The notes beneath the pieces are model-generated. The model saw only the letters and a program-made list of their open reading frames with translations. It was not told the origin of the DNA and searched no databases. 64,000 nt of DNA. Source: Mycolicibacterium grossiae (GTDB lineage: Bacteria; Actinomycetota; Actinomycetes; Mycobacteriales; Mycobacteriaceae). Positions 39,935 through 49,428 of the stretch are shown piece after piece. Where the stretch lies: positions 682,001 to 746,000 of the forward strand of contig NZ_CP043474.1 of NCBI RefSeq assembly GCF_008329645.1, in the 5' to 3' direction. Each line of letters opens with the position of its first letter. The first letter of the stretch is position 1. The position numbers and the translations under genes were made by a program.

Positions 39935-40564
39935 TCAGGTGCGATACGGATCGACAGCTCTGGCGAGATCACGCGCCGCCGTCAGGGTGGGTCGGTCGAG
40001 GTCTTTACGTTGCGCCCGCTCCGTGAGCCTCGCCAACACCAGGCGCAGCGCTTGTTCGTCCCGACACGCGATGTCGGCGGCGTCGAGCCCGGTTACCGGC
40101 ACGGGTTCATCCGATTGCAACGCTTCACATGCGGCGGCTGAAACGGCTCGCGGGACCTCGATGACGTGGATGGGCGTGCCATGGCGCTCAGCGGCCATGC
40201 GGGCCGCAGACGAGTCACGCCGGCACGTGTCCGAGCAGTAGAGCCGGCGGCGTCCGCGACGTGGTCGGTCTTCAGGATCCAGCATCAGCGCATTGCATCG
40301 CACACACCGCGGCCATTCCGTGCCTGCGCGGTCGCCGCCCGTATGCGCCTGCGAAGCATCTGGTTTCACAACGTTGCCGCGTAGCAGCGCGCGCAGCTTC
40401 CTGACGTCGACGCCGACCAGTTCCGCGATCGCCGCCAGCGTCTCGCCGCGATCTCGCATCGCCGTGATCGACGTGCGTGCATCCGCGAAGTAGCGGCCGC
40501 GTCTGCTCTGTGCCTCTGTCTTCACTTGTTGACGTGCCTGCGCGATGCGACGGCTTTCCCATTC

Positions 40565-41992
40565 GGTTGCGTCCACCAAGGTGGTGTACGAGTCGGACCT
40601 GATCAGCGGTACCGGCGTGTCGTAGCCGAATGATTGAAGGTCATCGCGTGATTCTTCGAGAGACCGACCAAAGTTTCTCGAGCAAAGGAACCGACGCGAT
40701 GACCACTGCCCACAATATCGACCTGCCCACCGTGCTGGCCGAACGACTCACCACCGCCCATCCCGACGTGCTGCGCGAGCTGCTCGCCACATTCATCCAC
40801 ACCCTGATGGGCGCTGAGGCCGACGCCCTGTGCGGCGCCGGATACGGCGAACGCAGCACCGAGCGCACCAACTCCCGCAACGGCTACCGGCACCGCCAAT
40901 TCGACACCCGCGCAGGCTCATTGGATCTCGCGATCCCGAAGCTGCGCCACGGCTCCTACTTCCCGGACTGGCTGCTGGAACGCCGCAAACGCGCCGAACG
41001 GGCTCTGACCACGGTAGTCGCGACCTGCTACCTGCTGGGGGTCTCGACGCGGCGGATGGACAAGCTGGTGGAGACCCTGGGGATCACGTCGCTGTCGAAG
41101 TCCCAGGTCAGCGTGATGGCTAAGGAACTCGACGCCGCCGTCGAAGCCTTCCGCACCCGGCCCTTGGACGCCGGCCCGTACACGTTCGTGGCCGCCGACG
41201 CCCTGGTGCTCAAGGTCCGCGAGGGCGGGCGGGTGGTCAACGTGCACGCCCTGATCGCGGTCGGGGTCAACGCCGAGGGCCATCGCGAAATCCTGGGTAT
41301 TGACGTCAGTACCGCCGAGGACGGAGCGGGCTGGTTGACGTTCTGGCGGTCGCTGACCGCCCGCGGCCTGTCCGGGGTCAAATTGGTCACCAGCGACGCC
41401 CATGCCGGGCTGGTAGCGGCCATTGGGGCGACGCTGCCCGGGGCGGCCTGGCAGCGGTGCAGAACGCATTACACGACCAACCTGATGGCCGTCACTCCCA
41501 AGTCGTCGTGGCCGTGGGTCCGGACATTGTTGCATTCGGTGTTCGATCAACCAGACGCTGAATCGGTTGCTGCGCAATATGATCGGATCATCGAGGCCCT
41601 CGCGGACAAGCTCCCCAAGGTCGCCGACCACCTGGAAGAAGCCCGGGCGGACCTGCTGGCGTTCACTGCGTTTCCCAAGCAGATCTGGCGCCAGATCTGG
41701 AGCAACAACCCCCAGGAACGCCTCAACAAGGAGATCCGCCGACGCACCGACGTCGTCGGCATCTTCCCCGACCGAAACGCTCTGATCCGCCTCGTCGGCG
41801 CCGTCCTGGCCGAACAACACGACGAATGGGCAGAATCGCGGCGCTACCTCGGCCTCGACGTCCTCAGCAAATCACGCACCGTCAACGACACACCGACAGA
41901 ACAGGAGGCCACCCCAGCGGCACTGACCGCCTGACCCAACTACCTCGAAGAATCACACGACGACGTCGTACACCACGTCCCTGGACTTGACC
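40565..41992 (+). mobile_element. IS256-family (IS1081-like) insertion sequence, copy 1
   Basis: 1428 bp. The ends are imperfect inverted repeats of about 27 bp: the left begins GGTTGCGTCC, the right (reversed) begins GGTCAAGTCC, and both reach GTGGTGTACGA. Target duplication TCCCATTC lies on both sides (40557-40564, 41993-42000). The ends were fixed by comparing the flanks of all four copies, which diverge exactly at GG/CC. Confidence 0.95.
40699..41934 (+). CDS. IS256-family transposase, copy 1
   Basis: 411 residues from the ATG at 40699 (AAAGGA 9 nt upstream); an in-frame ATG at 40630 would add 23 residues that look non-coding. The sequence closely follows the IS1081 transposase as I recall it. 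Mutator-type motifs: 'Ala-Ala-Asp-Ala-Leu' (Asp167), 'Thr-Ser-Asp-Ala-His-Ala-Gly' (Asp233), and 'Asn-Asn-Pro-Gln-Glu-Arg-Leu-Asn-Lys-Glu' (Glu340) are the likely DDE triad. Intact, so probably active. Confidence 0.95.
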   Translation: MTTAHNIDLPTVLAERLTTAHPDVLRELLATFIHTLMGAEADALCGAGYGERSTERTNSRNGYRHRQFDTRAGSLDLAIPKLRHGSYFPDWLLERRKRAERALTTVVATCYLLGVSTRRMDKLVETLGITSLSKSQVSVMAKELDAAVEAFRTRPLDAGPYTFVAADALVLKVREGGRVVNVHALIAVGVNAEGHREILGIDVSTAEDGAGWLTFWRSLTARGLSGVKLVTSDAHAGLVAAIGATLPGAAWQRCRTHYTTNLMAVTPKSSWPWVRTLLHSVFDQPDAESVAAQYDRIIEALADKLPKVADHLEEARADLLAFTAFPKQIWRQIWSNNPQERLNKEIRRRTDVVGIFPDRNALIRLVGAVLAEQHDEWAESRRYLGLDVLSKSRTVNDTPTEQEATPAALTA

Positions 41993-42137
41993 TCCCATTC
42001 GTCCACATCCTGCAAGCGTCCGATCAGTGCTCGAATCGCCGTCGGGTCATCACTATCGGCGAGGTCCCGTCGTGCGCGCGTTTCATTGGCTCTGCGTTGC
42101 CCTCACTTGTTCTTCGGCCAAGGGCCCAGCCAGACCA

Positions 42138-42161
42138 TTATCTGCGTACATAAGCAGATAA
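42138..42161. promoter_or_regulatory. Operator-like inverted repeat (X copy 1)
   Basis: TTATCTGC and GCAGATAA, perfect 8-bp arms with an 8-bp spacer, lying between the divergent zinc-finger/HTH gene and the YncE-like gene. Size and place fit a regulator-binding site. AT-rich against its surroundings. Confidence 0.5.
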
Positions 42162-42354
42162 AAGAGTGCCGGCGCTTGAACGCCAAGATTTGTCGCGGGC
42201 CCCTTATGGCCATCTTCGCCCGCCAGTGGCCAGTCCTCCGCATCCTGGATATGTGCGCTGTCCTGGGGGCCGCTGCAGCACTGGCCGGCTGTCCGTGTCT
42301 TCAGCACCTTTCGCGCCGACTGGACGCTGCTTGGTTCAGCGGGAAGGAGTGGCG

Positions 42355-43360
42355 ATGAGGCGGCATCTAGCGCGGAACTTTGTTGCGGTGCTCTGCGCCG
42401 CGTTGGCGAGCTGTTCGAGCCCACCGCAGTCCGACGGCGACCTTCCGCTGCGGCGTGTCGGCGAGACCGCTCTGACCGGCGGCACGGTCCGATTCGACTA
42501 CATGGCACTCGACGTCGGGCGGAGTCGACTGTTCATCGCCCACATGGGTGCCGGCGAAGTCATCGACGTCGACCTGCGGAGCAAGGCGGTGGTGAGGACC
42601 ATCCCGGGGCTGCCCGACATGCACGGCGTCATCGCCGTCCCCAGTGCACATCGGGTCTATGCCACCGCGACCGGCGCTAACCAGCTCGTCGCCCTCGACC
42701 AGGACACCGGCCACGTGGTGTTCCGCGCTACCACCGGCACCTATCTCGACGGTTTGGCCTTCGACCCGATACGGAACACCGTCTGGACAACCAACGAAAG
42801 CGCGGGCAGTGAATCGGTGATCGATGCCAACACTGGGCGGTCCGCACCACCATCGCGCTCGGCGGCGAGGTGGGCAATGTCGTCTACGACGGTTTCCTCG
42901 ACCAAATGGTCGTCGCGGTGCAGGGCCGAAACGAACTCGCCGTCGTCGACCCCGACGCCTACACCGTCACCGAACGAATCCCGACCCCGGGCTGCGACCA
43001 TCCGCACGGACAGGCGCTCGACAACGCCGAGCAAGTAACGTTCGTCGGCTGTGAGTCCAATGCCACCGTGGTCACCGTCGGCTTGGTCAACCGGGCGGTG
43101 GTCGACCGCCGGAAGGTTGGCGAGGCACCGGATGTTCTGGTGAACGACGCCACCGCCCACCGCGTCTACGTCGCCGCCGAGAGCGGCTGGGTGAACGTCT
43201 TCGACTACGACCGCGGTCATCTCACACCGCGAGGGTCGGCGCACCTGGCCGACGGCGCCCACACACTCGCCCTCGACCCCACCGACCACCACACGTACTT
43301 CCCCGTCCCAAGGGCCTCAGCGGCCCACCCGAGCTATGGGAATTCGAACCCACGACGTGA
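42355..43360 (+). pseudogene. YncE-like beta-propeller lipoprotein, two frameshifts (X copy 1)
   Basis: Good ribosome site GGGAAGGAG, then a lipoprotein signal with lipobox ending Leu-Ala-Ser-Cys20. The body is made of repeated blades such as 'Val-Tyr-Ala-Thr-Ala-Thr-Gly-Ala-Asn-Gln-Leu-Val-Ala-Leu-Asp'. The frame breaks near 42838 (a GGG that must be GGGG to continue with Ala-Val-Arg-Thr-Thr-Ile-Ala-Leu-Gly-Gly) and again near 43312 (one C missing), after which it ends 'Leu-Trp-Glu-Phe-Glu-Pro-Thr-Thr' and stop, as family members do. Both losses are single bases in homopolymers, so sequencing error is possible, but the same changes occur in the second X copy. Confidence 0.8.
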
Positions 43361-43702
43361 CGATCATCGAGATCACTCGCACGTTGCGGCTTCAGCTATT
43401 GGCGGGCGTTGCGCAGCAGCGCGTCGTAACTCAGTGGCGAGGATGGGCTCCTCCCGGCTGAGACACCCGCACCGCAAGAGCGATGTTGCCGCGCGAACTT
43501 CCGAAGTGCATGAGTACGTTAACCGCACTCATTCACAGTTCCCGAGATACGGCCGTAGTAGCGCGCTTGGGTGAAGAATCGGCAGGTCGCGCAGACCGTA
43601 AAAAGCTCGATACGGGTCAACGAGGCGACGCCTCGGCTTCGCTTCTCGGCTTCAGCCCGCCGTCCAGCAAGCTGGGTCGTGACGGTCTAGCGACCAATCA
43701 AA
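43361..43702. other. Gap in X (copy 1), no gene seen
   Basis: 342 bp between two pseudogenes. There is a short perfect inverted repeat CGAGGCG/CGCCTCG near 43620. No convincing reading frame or promoter. An identical gap is at 46938-47279. Confidence 0.5.
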
Positions 43703-44073
43703 TCAACCGATGCCGGTACTGTGCTGCGGCCCTGAGCCCCTTCGGTCGTCTGACACCGACGTGGTTTGTTGTGACGCAGCGTCTATGACCTCAGTGAGAA
43801 GATGACGCAGACGCGGTTCGGCTTCCTGTCCGAGGTAGCAGTCCAGCCAGCTGGCGGTGGTGGCCGCTAGGTCTTCGCTCAGGCGAACGTGATTGCGCGC
43901 GATGGCGGTGATGAGGGCGTCGATTGCGGCGAACGTCTCGCCGATGCCCAGGGTATATAGATTCGGTCGGCGTCGACTCTGCTCAAGTATGGGCGCGTAA
44001 TGGCCGCCAGCTCCCAAGCCAAAGCGGCATCGTTAGGAGCCATTCGCACTGGCGTTCTGCGGGGTGTGGACAC
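43703..44073 (-). pseudogene. Frameshifted conserved hypothetical gene (X copy 1)
   Basis: A GTG start at 44073 gives 'Met-Ala-Pro-Asn-Asp-Ala-Ala-Leu-Ala-Trp-Glu-Leu-Ala' and about 38 residues; near 43960 the sensible sequence moves to another frame ('Gly-Ile-Gly-Glu-Thr-Phe-Ala-Ala-Ile-Asp-Ala-Leu-Ile-Thr-Ala-Ile', then 'Trp-Leu-Asp-Cys-Tyr-Leu-Gly-Gln-Glu-Ala-Glu-Pro-Arg-Leu') and ends at 43703. Joined, it makes a roughly 110-residue helical protein of a kind I recall from mycobacterial plasmids and islands. Function unknown; broken here. Confidence 0.6.
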
Positions 44074-44141
44074 CTGGCCTCCCCTTCGTCGGCGATCTGC
44101 GCTGACTCCAACGGTAAAGCGTGGTCAGGCCTGGCGCGCGG

Positions 44142-45569
44142 GGTTGCGTCCACCAAGGTGGTGTACGAGTCGGACCTGATCAGCGGTACCGGCGTGTCGT
44201 AGCCGAATGATTGAAGGTCATCGCGTGATTCTTCGAGAGACCGACCAAAGTTTCTCGAGCAAAGGAACCGACGCGATGACCACTGCCCACAATATCGACC
44301 TGCCCACCGTGCTGGCCGAACGACTCACCACCGCCCATCCCGACGTGCTGCGCGAGCTGCTCGCCACATTCATCCACACCCTGATGGGCGCTGAGGCCGA
44401 CGCCCTGTGCGGCGCCGGATACGGCGAACGCAGCACCGAGCGCACCAACTCCCGCAACGGCTACCGGCACCGCCAATTCGACACCCGCGCAGGCTCATTG
44501 GATCTCGCGATCCCGAAGCTGCGCCACGGCTCCTACTTCCCGGACTGGCTGCTGGAACGCCGCAAACGCGCCGAACGGGCTCTGACCACGGTAGTCGCGA
44601 CCTGCTACCTGCTGGGGGTCTCGACGCGGCGGATGGACAAGCTGGTGGAGACCCTGGGGATCACGTCGCTGTCGAAGTCCCAGGTCAGCGTGATGGCTAA
44701 GGAACTCGACGCCGCCGTCGAAGCCTTCCGCACCCGGCCCTTGGACGCCGGCCCGTACACGTTCGTGGCCGCCGACGCCCTGGTGCTCAAGGTCCGCGAG
44801 GGCGGGCGGGTGGTCAACGTGCACGCCCTGATCGCGGTCGGGGTCAACGCCGAGGGCCATCGCGAAATCCTGGGTATTGACGTCAGTACCGCCGAGGACG
44901 GAGCGGGCTGGTTGACGTTCTGGCGGTCGCTGACCGCCCGCGGCCTGTCCGGGGTCAAATTGGTCACCAGCGACGCCCATGCCGGGCTGGTAGCGGCCAT
45001 TGGGGCGACGCTGCCCGGGGCGGCCTGGCAGCGGTGCAGAACGCATTACACGACCAACCTGATGGCCGTCACTCCCAAGTCGTCGTGGCCGTGGGTCCGG
45101 ACATTGTTGCATTCGGTGTTCGATCAACCAGACGCTGAATCGGTTGCTGCGCAATATGATCGGATCATCGAGGCCCTCGCGGACAAGCTCCCCAAGGTCG
45201 CCGACCACCTGGAAGAAGCCCGGGCGGACCTGCTGGCGTTCACTGCGTTTCCCAAGCAGATCTGGCGCCAGATCTGGAGCAACAACCCCCAGGAACGCCT
45301 CAACAAGGAGATCCGCCGACGCACCGACGTCGTCGGCATCTTCCCCGACCGAAACGCTCTGATCCGCCTCGTCGGCGCCGTCCTGGCCGAACAACACGAC
45401 GAATGGGCAGAATCGCGGCGCTACCTCGGCCTCGACGTCCTCAGCAAATCACGCACCGTCAACGACACACCGACAGAACAGGAGGCCACCCCAGCGGCAC
45501 TGACCGCCTGACCCAACTACCTCGAAGAATCACACGACGACGTCGTACACCACGTCCCTGGACTTGACC
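44142..45569 (+). mobile_element. IS256-family insertion sequence, copy 2 (recombinant middle copy)
   Basis: 1428 bp, apparently identical to copy 1. Its flanks do not match each other: GCGCGCGG on the left (44134-44141) and TCCCATTC on the right (45570-45577). This copy therefore arose by recombination, not by its own insertion. Confidence 0.95.
44276..45511 (+). CDS. IS256-family transposase, copy 2
   Basis: 411 residues, same protein sequence as the transposase of copy 1, with the same start choice and the full DDE triad. Confidence 0.95.
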   Translation: MTTAHNIDLPTVLAERLTTAHPDVLRELLATFIHTLMGAEADALCGAGYGERSTERTNSRNGYRHRQFDTRAGSLDLAIPKLRHGSYFPDWLLERRKRAERALTTVVATCYLLGVSTRRMDKLVETLGITSLSKSQVSVMAKELDAAVEAFRTRPLDAGPYTFVAADALVLKVREGGRVVNVHALIAVGVNAEGHREILGIDVSTAEDGAGWLTFWRSLTARGLSGVKLVTSDAHAGLVAAIGATLPGAAWQRCRTHYTTNLMAVTPKSSWPWVRTLLHSVFDQPDAESVAAQYDRIIEALADKLPKVADHLEEARADLLAFTAFPKQIWRQIWSNNPQERLNKEIRRRTDVVGIFPDRNALIRLVGAVLAEQHDEWAESRRYLGLDVLSKSRTVNDTPTEQEATPAALTA

Positions 45570-45714
45570 TCCCATTCGTCCACATCCTGCAAGCGTCCGA
45601 TCAGTGCTCGAATCGCCGTCGGGTCATCACTATCGGCGAGGTCCCGTCGTGCGCGCGTTTCATTGGCTCTGCGTTGCCCTCACTTGTTCTTCGGCCAAGG
45701 GCCCAGCCAGACCA

Positions 45715-45738
45715 TTATCTGCGTACATAAGCAGATAA
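45715..45738. promoter_or_regulatory. Operator-like inverted repeat (X copy 2)
   Basis: Second copy of the TTATCTGC/GCAGATAA site. Here the left-hand divergent gene is only a fragment, so the site is next to an intact IS end on that side. Confidence 0.5.
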
Positions 45739-45931
45739 AAGAGTGCCGGCGCTTGAACGCCAAGATTTGTCGCGGGCCCCTTATGGCCATCTTCGCCCGC
45801 CAGTGGCCAGTCCTCCGCATCCTGGATATGTGCGCTGTCCTGGGGGCCGCTGCAGCACTGGCCGGCTGTCCGTGTCTTCAGCACCTTTCGCGCCGACTGG
45901 ACGCTGCTTGGTTCAGCGGGAAGGAGTGGCG

Positions 45932-46937
45932 ATGAGGCGGCATCTAGCGCGGAACTTTGTTGCGGTGCTCTGCGCCGCGTTGGCGAGCTGTTCGAGCCCA
46001 CCGCAGTCCGACGGCGACCTTCCGCTGCGGCGTGTCGGCGAGACCGCTCTGACCGGCGGCACGGTCCGATTCGACTACATGGCACTCGACGTCGGGCGGA
46101 GTCGACTGTTCATCGCCCACATGGGTGCCGGCGAAGTCATCGACGTCGACCTGCGGAGCAAGGCGGTGGTGAGGACCATCCCGGGGCTGCCCGACATGCA
46201 CGGCGTCATCGCCGTCCCCAGTGCACATCGGGTCTATGCCACCGCGACCGGCGCTAACCAGCTCGTCGCCCTCGACCAGGACACCGGCCACGTGGTGTTC
46301 CGCGCTACCACCGGCACCTATCTCGACGGTTTGGCCTTCGACCCGATACGGAACACCGTCTGGACAACCAACGAAAGCGCGGGCAGTGAATCGGTGATCG
46401 ATGCCAACACTGGGCGGTCCGCACCACCATCGCGCTCGGCGGCGAGGTGGGCAATGTCGTCTACGACGGTTTCCTCGACCAAATGGTCGTCGCGGTGCAG
46501 GGCCGAAACGAACTCGCCGTCGTCGACCCCGACGCCTACACCGTCACCGAACGAATCCCGACCCCGGGCTGCGACCATCCGCACGGACAGGCGCTCGACA
46601 ACGCCGAGCAAGTAACGTTCGTCGGCTGTGAGTCCAATGCCACCGTGGTCACCGTCGGCTTGGTCAACCGGGCGGTGGTCGACCGCCGGAAGGTTGGCGA
46701 GGCACCGGATGTTCTGGTGAACGACGCCACCGCCCACCGCGTCTACGTCGCCGCCGAGAGCGGCTGGGTGAACGTCTTCGACTACGACCGCGGTCATCTC
46801 ACACCGCGAGGGTCGGCGCACCTGGCCGACGGCGCCCACACACTCGCCCTCGACCCCACCGACCACCACACGTACTTCCCCGTCCCAAGGGCCTCAGCGG
46901 CCCACCCGAGCTATGGGAATTCGAACCCACGACGTGA
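45932..46937 (+). pseudogene. YncE-like beta-propeller lipoprotein, two frameshifts (X copy 2)
   Basis: Duplicate of the pseudogene at 42355 with both frameshifts preserved at the corresponding places (near 46415 and 46889). If the breaks are real they occurred before the duplication. Confidence 0.8.
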
Positions 46938-47279
46938 CGATCATCGAGATCACTCGCACGTTGCGGCTTCAGCTATTGGCGGGCGTTGCGCAGCAGCGCG
47001 TCGTAACTCAGTGGCGAGGATGGGCTCCTCCCGGCTGAGACACCCGCACCGCAAGAGCGATGTTGCCGCGCGAACTTCCGAAGTGCATGAGTACGTTAAC
47101 CGCACTCATTCACAGTTCCCGAGATACGGCCGTAGTAGCGCGCTTGGGTGAAGAATCGGCAGGTCGCGCAGACCGTAAAAAGCTCGATACGGGTCAACGA
47201 GGCGACGCCTCGGCTTCGCTTCTCGGCTTCAGCCCGCCGTCCAGCAAGCTGGGTCGTGACGGTCTAGCGACCAATCAAA
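46938..47279. other. Gap in X (copy 2), no gene seen
   Basis: Same 342-bp sequence as 43361-43702; nothing recognisable. Confidence 0.5.
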
Positions 47280-47650
47280 TCAACCGATGCCGGTACTGTG
47301 CTGCGGCCCTGAGCCCCTTCGGTCGTCTGACACCGACGTGGTTTGTTGTGACGCAGCGTCTATGACCTCAGTGAGAAGATGACGCAGACGCGGTTCGGCT
47401 TCCTGTCCGAGGTAGCAGTCCAGCCAGCTGGCGGTGGTGGCCGCTAGGTCTTCGCTCAGGCGAACGTGATTGCGCGCGATGGCGGTGATGAGGGCGTCGA
47501 TTGCGGCGAACGTCTCGCCGATGCCCAGGGTATATAGATTCGGTCGGCGTCGACTCTGCTCAAGTATGGGCGCGTAATGGCCGCCAGCTCCCAAGCCAAA
47601 GCGGCATCGTTAGGAGCCATTCGCACTGGCGTTCTGCGGGGTGTGGACAC
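47280..47650 (-). pseudogene. Frameshifted conserved hypothetical gene (X copy 2)
   Basis: Duplicate of the pseudogene at 43703-44073, with the same break near 47537. Confidence 0.6.
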
Positions 47651-47718
47651 CTGGCCTCCCCTTCGTCGGCGATCTGCGCTGACTCCAACGGTAAAGCGTG
47701 GTCAGGCCTGGCGCGCGG

Positions 47719-49146
47719 GGTTGCGTCCACCAAGGTGGTGTACGAGTCGGACCTGATCAGCGGTACCGGCGTGTCGTAGCCGAATGATTGAAGGTCATCG
47801 CGTGATTCTTCGAGAGACCGACCAAAGTTTCTCGAGCAAAGGAACCGACGCGATGACCACTGCCCACAATATCGACCTGCCCACCGTGCTGGCCGAACGA
47901 CTCACCACCGCCCATCCCGACGTGCTGCGCGAGCTGCTCGCCACATTCATCCACACCCTGATGGGCGCTGAGGCCGACGCCCTGTGCGGCGCCGGATACG
48001 GCGAACGCAGCACCGAGCGCACCAACTCCCGCAACGGCTACCGGCACCGCCAATTCGACACCCGCGCAGGCTCATTGGATCTCGCGATCCCGAAGCTGCG
48101 CCACGGCTCCTACTTCCCGGACTGGCTGCTGGAACGCCGCAAACGCGCCGAACGGGCTCTGACCACGGTAGTCGCGACCTGCTACCTGCTGGGGGTCTCG
48201 ACGCGGCGGATGGACAAGCTGGTGGAGACCCTGGGGATCACGTCGCTGTCGAAGTCCCAGGTCAGCGTGATGGCTAAGGAACTCGACGCCGCCGTCGAAG
48301 CCTTCCGCACCCGGCCCTTGGACGCCGGCCCGTACACGTTCGTGGCCGCCGACGCCCTGGTGCTCAAGGTCCGCGAGGGCGGGCGGGTGGTCAACGTGCA
48401 CGCCCTGATCGCGGTCGGGGTCAACGCCGAGGGCCATCGCGAAATCCTGGGTATTGACGTCAGTACCGCCGAGGACGGAGCGGGCTGGTTGACGTTCTGG
48501 CGGTCGCTGACCGCCCGCGGCCTGTCCGGGGTCAAATTGGTCACCAGCGACGCCCATGCCGGGCTGGTAGCGGCCATTGGGGCGACGCTGCCCGGGGCGG
48601 CCTGGCAGCGGTGCAGAACGCATTACACGACCAACCTGATGGCCGTCACTCCCAAGTCGTCGTGGCCGTGGGTCCGGACATTGTTGCATTCGGTGTTCGA
48701 TCAACCAGACGCTGAATCGGTTGCTGCGCAATATGATCGGATCATCGAGGCCCTCGCGGACAAGCTCCCCAAGGTCGCCGACCACCTGGAAGAAGCCCGG
48801 GCGGACCTGCTGGCGTTCACTGCGTTTCCCAAGCAGATCTGGCGCCAGATCTGGAGCAACAACCCCCAGGAACGCCTCAACAAGGAGATCCGCCGACGCA
48901 CCGACGTCGTCGGCATCTTCCCCGACCGAAACGCTCTGATCCGCCTCGTCGGCGCCGTCCTGGCCGAACAACACGACGAATGGGCAGAATCGCGGCGCTA
49001 CCTCGGCCTCGACGTCCTCAGCAAATCACGCACCGTCAACGACACACCGACAGAACAGGAGGCCACCCCAGCGGCACTGACCGCCTGACCCAACTACCTC
49101 GAAGAATCACACGACGACGTCGTACACCACGTCCCTGGACTTGACC
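47719..49146 (+). mobile_element. IS256-family insertion sequence, copy 3
   Basis: 1428 bp, apparently identical to the others. GCGCGCGG is present on both sides (47711-47718 and 49147-49154), so this keeps the right-hand junction of the original second insertion. Confidence 0.95.
47853..49088 (+). CDS. IS256-family transposase, copy 3
   Basis: 411 residues, same sequence as the other copies, intact. Confidence 0.95.
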   Translation: MTTAHNIDLPTVLAERLTTAHPDVLRELLATFIHTLMGAEADALCGAGYGERSTERTNSRNGYRHRQFDTRAGSLDLAIPKLRHGSYFPDWLLERRKRAERALTTVVATCYLLGVSTRRMDKLVETLGITSLSKSQVSVMAKELDAAVEAFRTRPLDAGPYTFVAADALVLKVREGGRVVNVHALIAVGVNAEGHREILGIDVSTAEDGAGWLTFWRSLTARGLSGVKLVTSDAHAGLVAAIGATLPGAAWQRCRTHYTTNLMAVTPKSSWPWVRTLLHSVFDQPDAESVAAQYDRIIEALADKLPKVADHLEEARADLLAFTAFPKQIWRQIWSNNPQERLNKEIRRRTDVVGIFPDRNALIRLVGAVLAEQHDEWAESRRYLGLDVLSKSRTVNDTPTEQEATPAALTA

Positions 49147-49428
49147 GCGCGCGGTGGTCGACCCCCACGGGTAAGCGCCCCGGTCAGGAACACCCCCTGA
49201 GGCACGCCGAAACGTTCTCGACCCGTTCACTTGCTGTCGGGTTGGCCAGCTCTGCAGATTGCGAGTGCGTAACCCAGCGTTTCTCATTTCTAGAGGAATG
49301 ACACGCTCACCAGAGGGGCCGCGCCCCATCGTGTAAGCCCAGGTCGCGGCCTCTCGTTTCCTGTCTCACACCATGTTCGGTACGAATCTCCGTCTGACCT
49401 TCCTGGTAGTGATTGTCATCATGGACTT
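49147..49428. other. Spacer between IS copies 3 and 4, no gene seen
   Basis: 282 bp that continue the ancestral island sequence beyond X. It holds a GGGGCCGCGCCCC palindrome (about 49316-49328) and, at its right end, the former upstream region of the gene at 50857. Copies 3 and 4 face each other across it, so the DNA here is a 1428-bp inverted repeat with a 282-bp loop. Confidence 0.5.

Larger units (their letters stand above)
39935..42102 (-). pseudogene. Zinc-finger/helix-turn-helix DNA-binding-like gene split by IS copy 1
   Basis: The 3' part (39935-40564) encodes a helix-turn-helix-like segment 'Thr-Leu-Ala-Ala-Ile-Ala-Glu-Leu-Val-Gly-Val' and a zinc-ribbon-like Cys-x2-Cys ... Cys-x3-Cys ending 'Tyr-Cys-Ser-Asp-Thr-Cys-Arg'. 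The IS inserted at the 8-bp site TCCCATTC (40557-40564, repeated at 41993-42000). Removing the IS and one repeat restores one continuous frame, adding at least 34 codons (42001-42102) before an in-frame stop; no clear ATG or GTG with a ribosome site was found, so the true start is unresolved. A second copy of the N-terminal piece (45578-45679) was duplicated with the array. Probably a regulator or an accessory-plasmid-type protein; now disrupted. Confidence 0.75.
40565..49146 (+). repeat. Tandem array IS-X-IS-X-IS, period 3577 bp
   Basis: The block 40565-44141 (IS + X) is repeated at 44142-47718 and followed by a third IS (47719-49146). X is 2149 bp (41993-44141 and 45570-47718) and the two copies look identical, including their frameshifts. 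The flanks show how it formed: copy 1 has TCCCATTC on both sides, copy 3 has GCGCGCGG on both sides, and the middle copy has GCGCGCGG on the left and TCCCATTC on the right, exactly the hybrid made by unequal crossover between two IS copies. Confidence 0.95.

Noticed and set aside
40565..40579. TTG start for the zinc-finger/HTH gene
   Set aside because: The TTG lies inside the IS terminal repeat. The true gene continues across the insertion, as shown by the target duplication.
40918..41820. 300-codon frame antisense to each transposase
   Set aside because: Appears in all four copies only because the IS copies are identical; no motif, wrong strand.
43325..43400. tRNA-like T-arm sequence (GAATTCGAACCC) in X
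   Set aside because: No cloverleaf can be drawn, and in the restored frame it encodes Trp-Glu-Phe-Glu-Pro, the natural end of the YncE-like protein.
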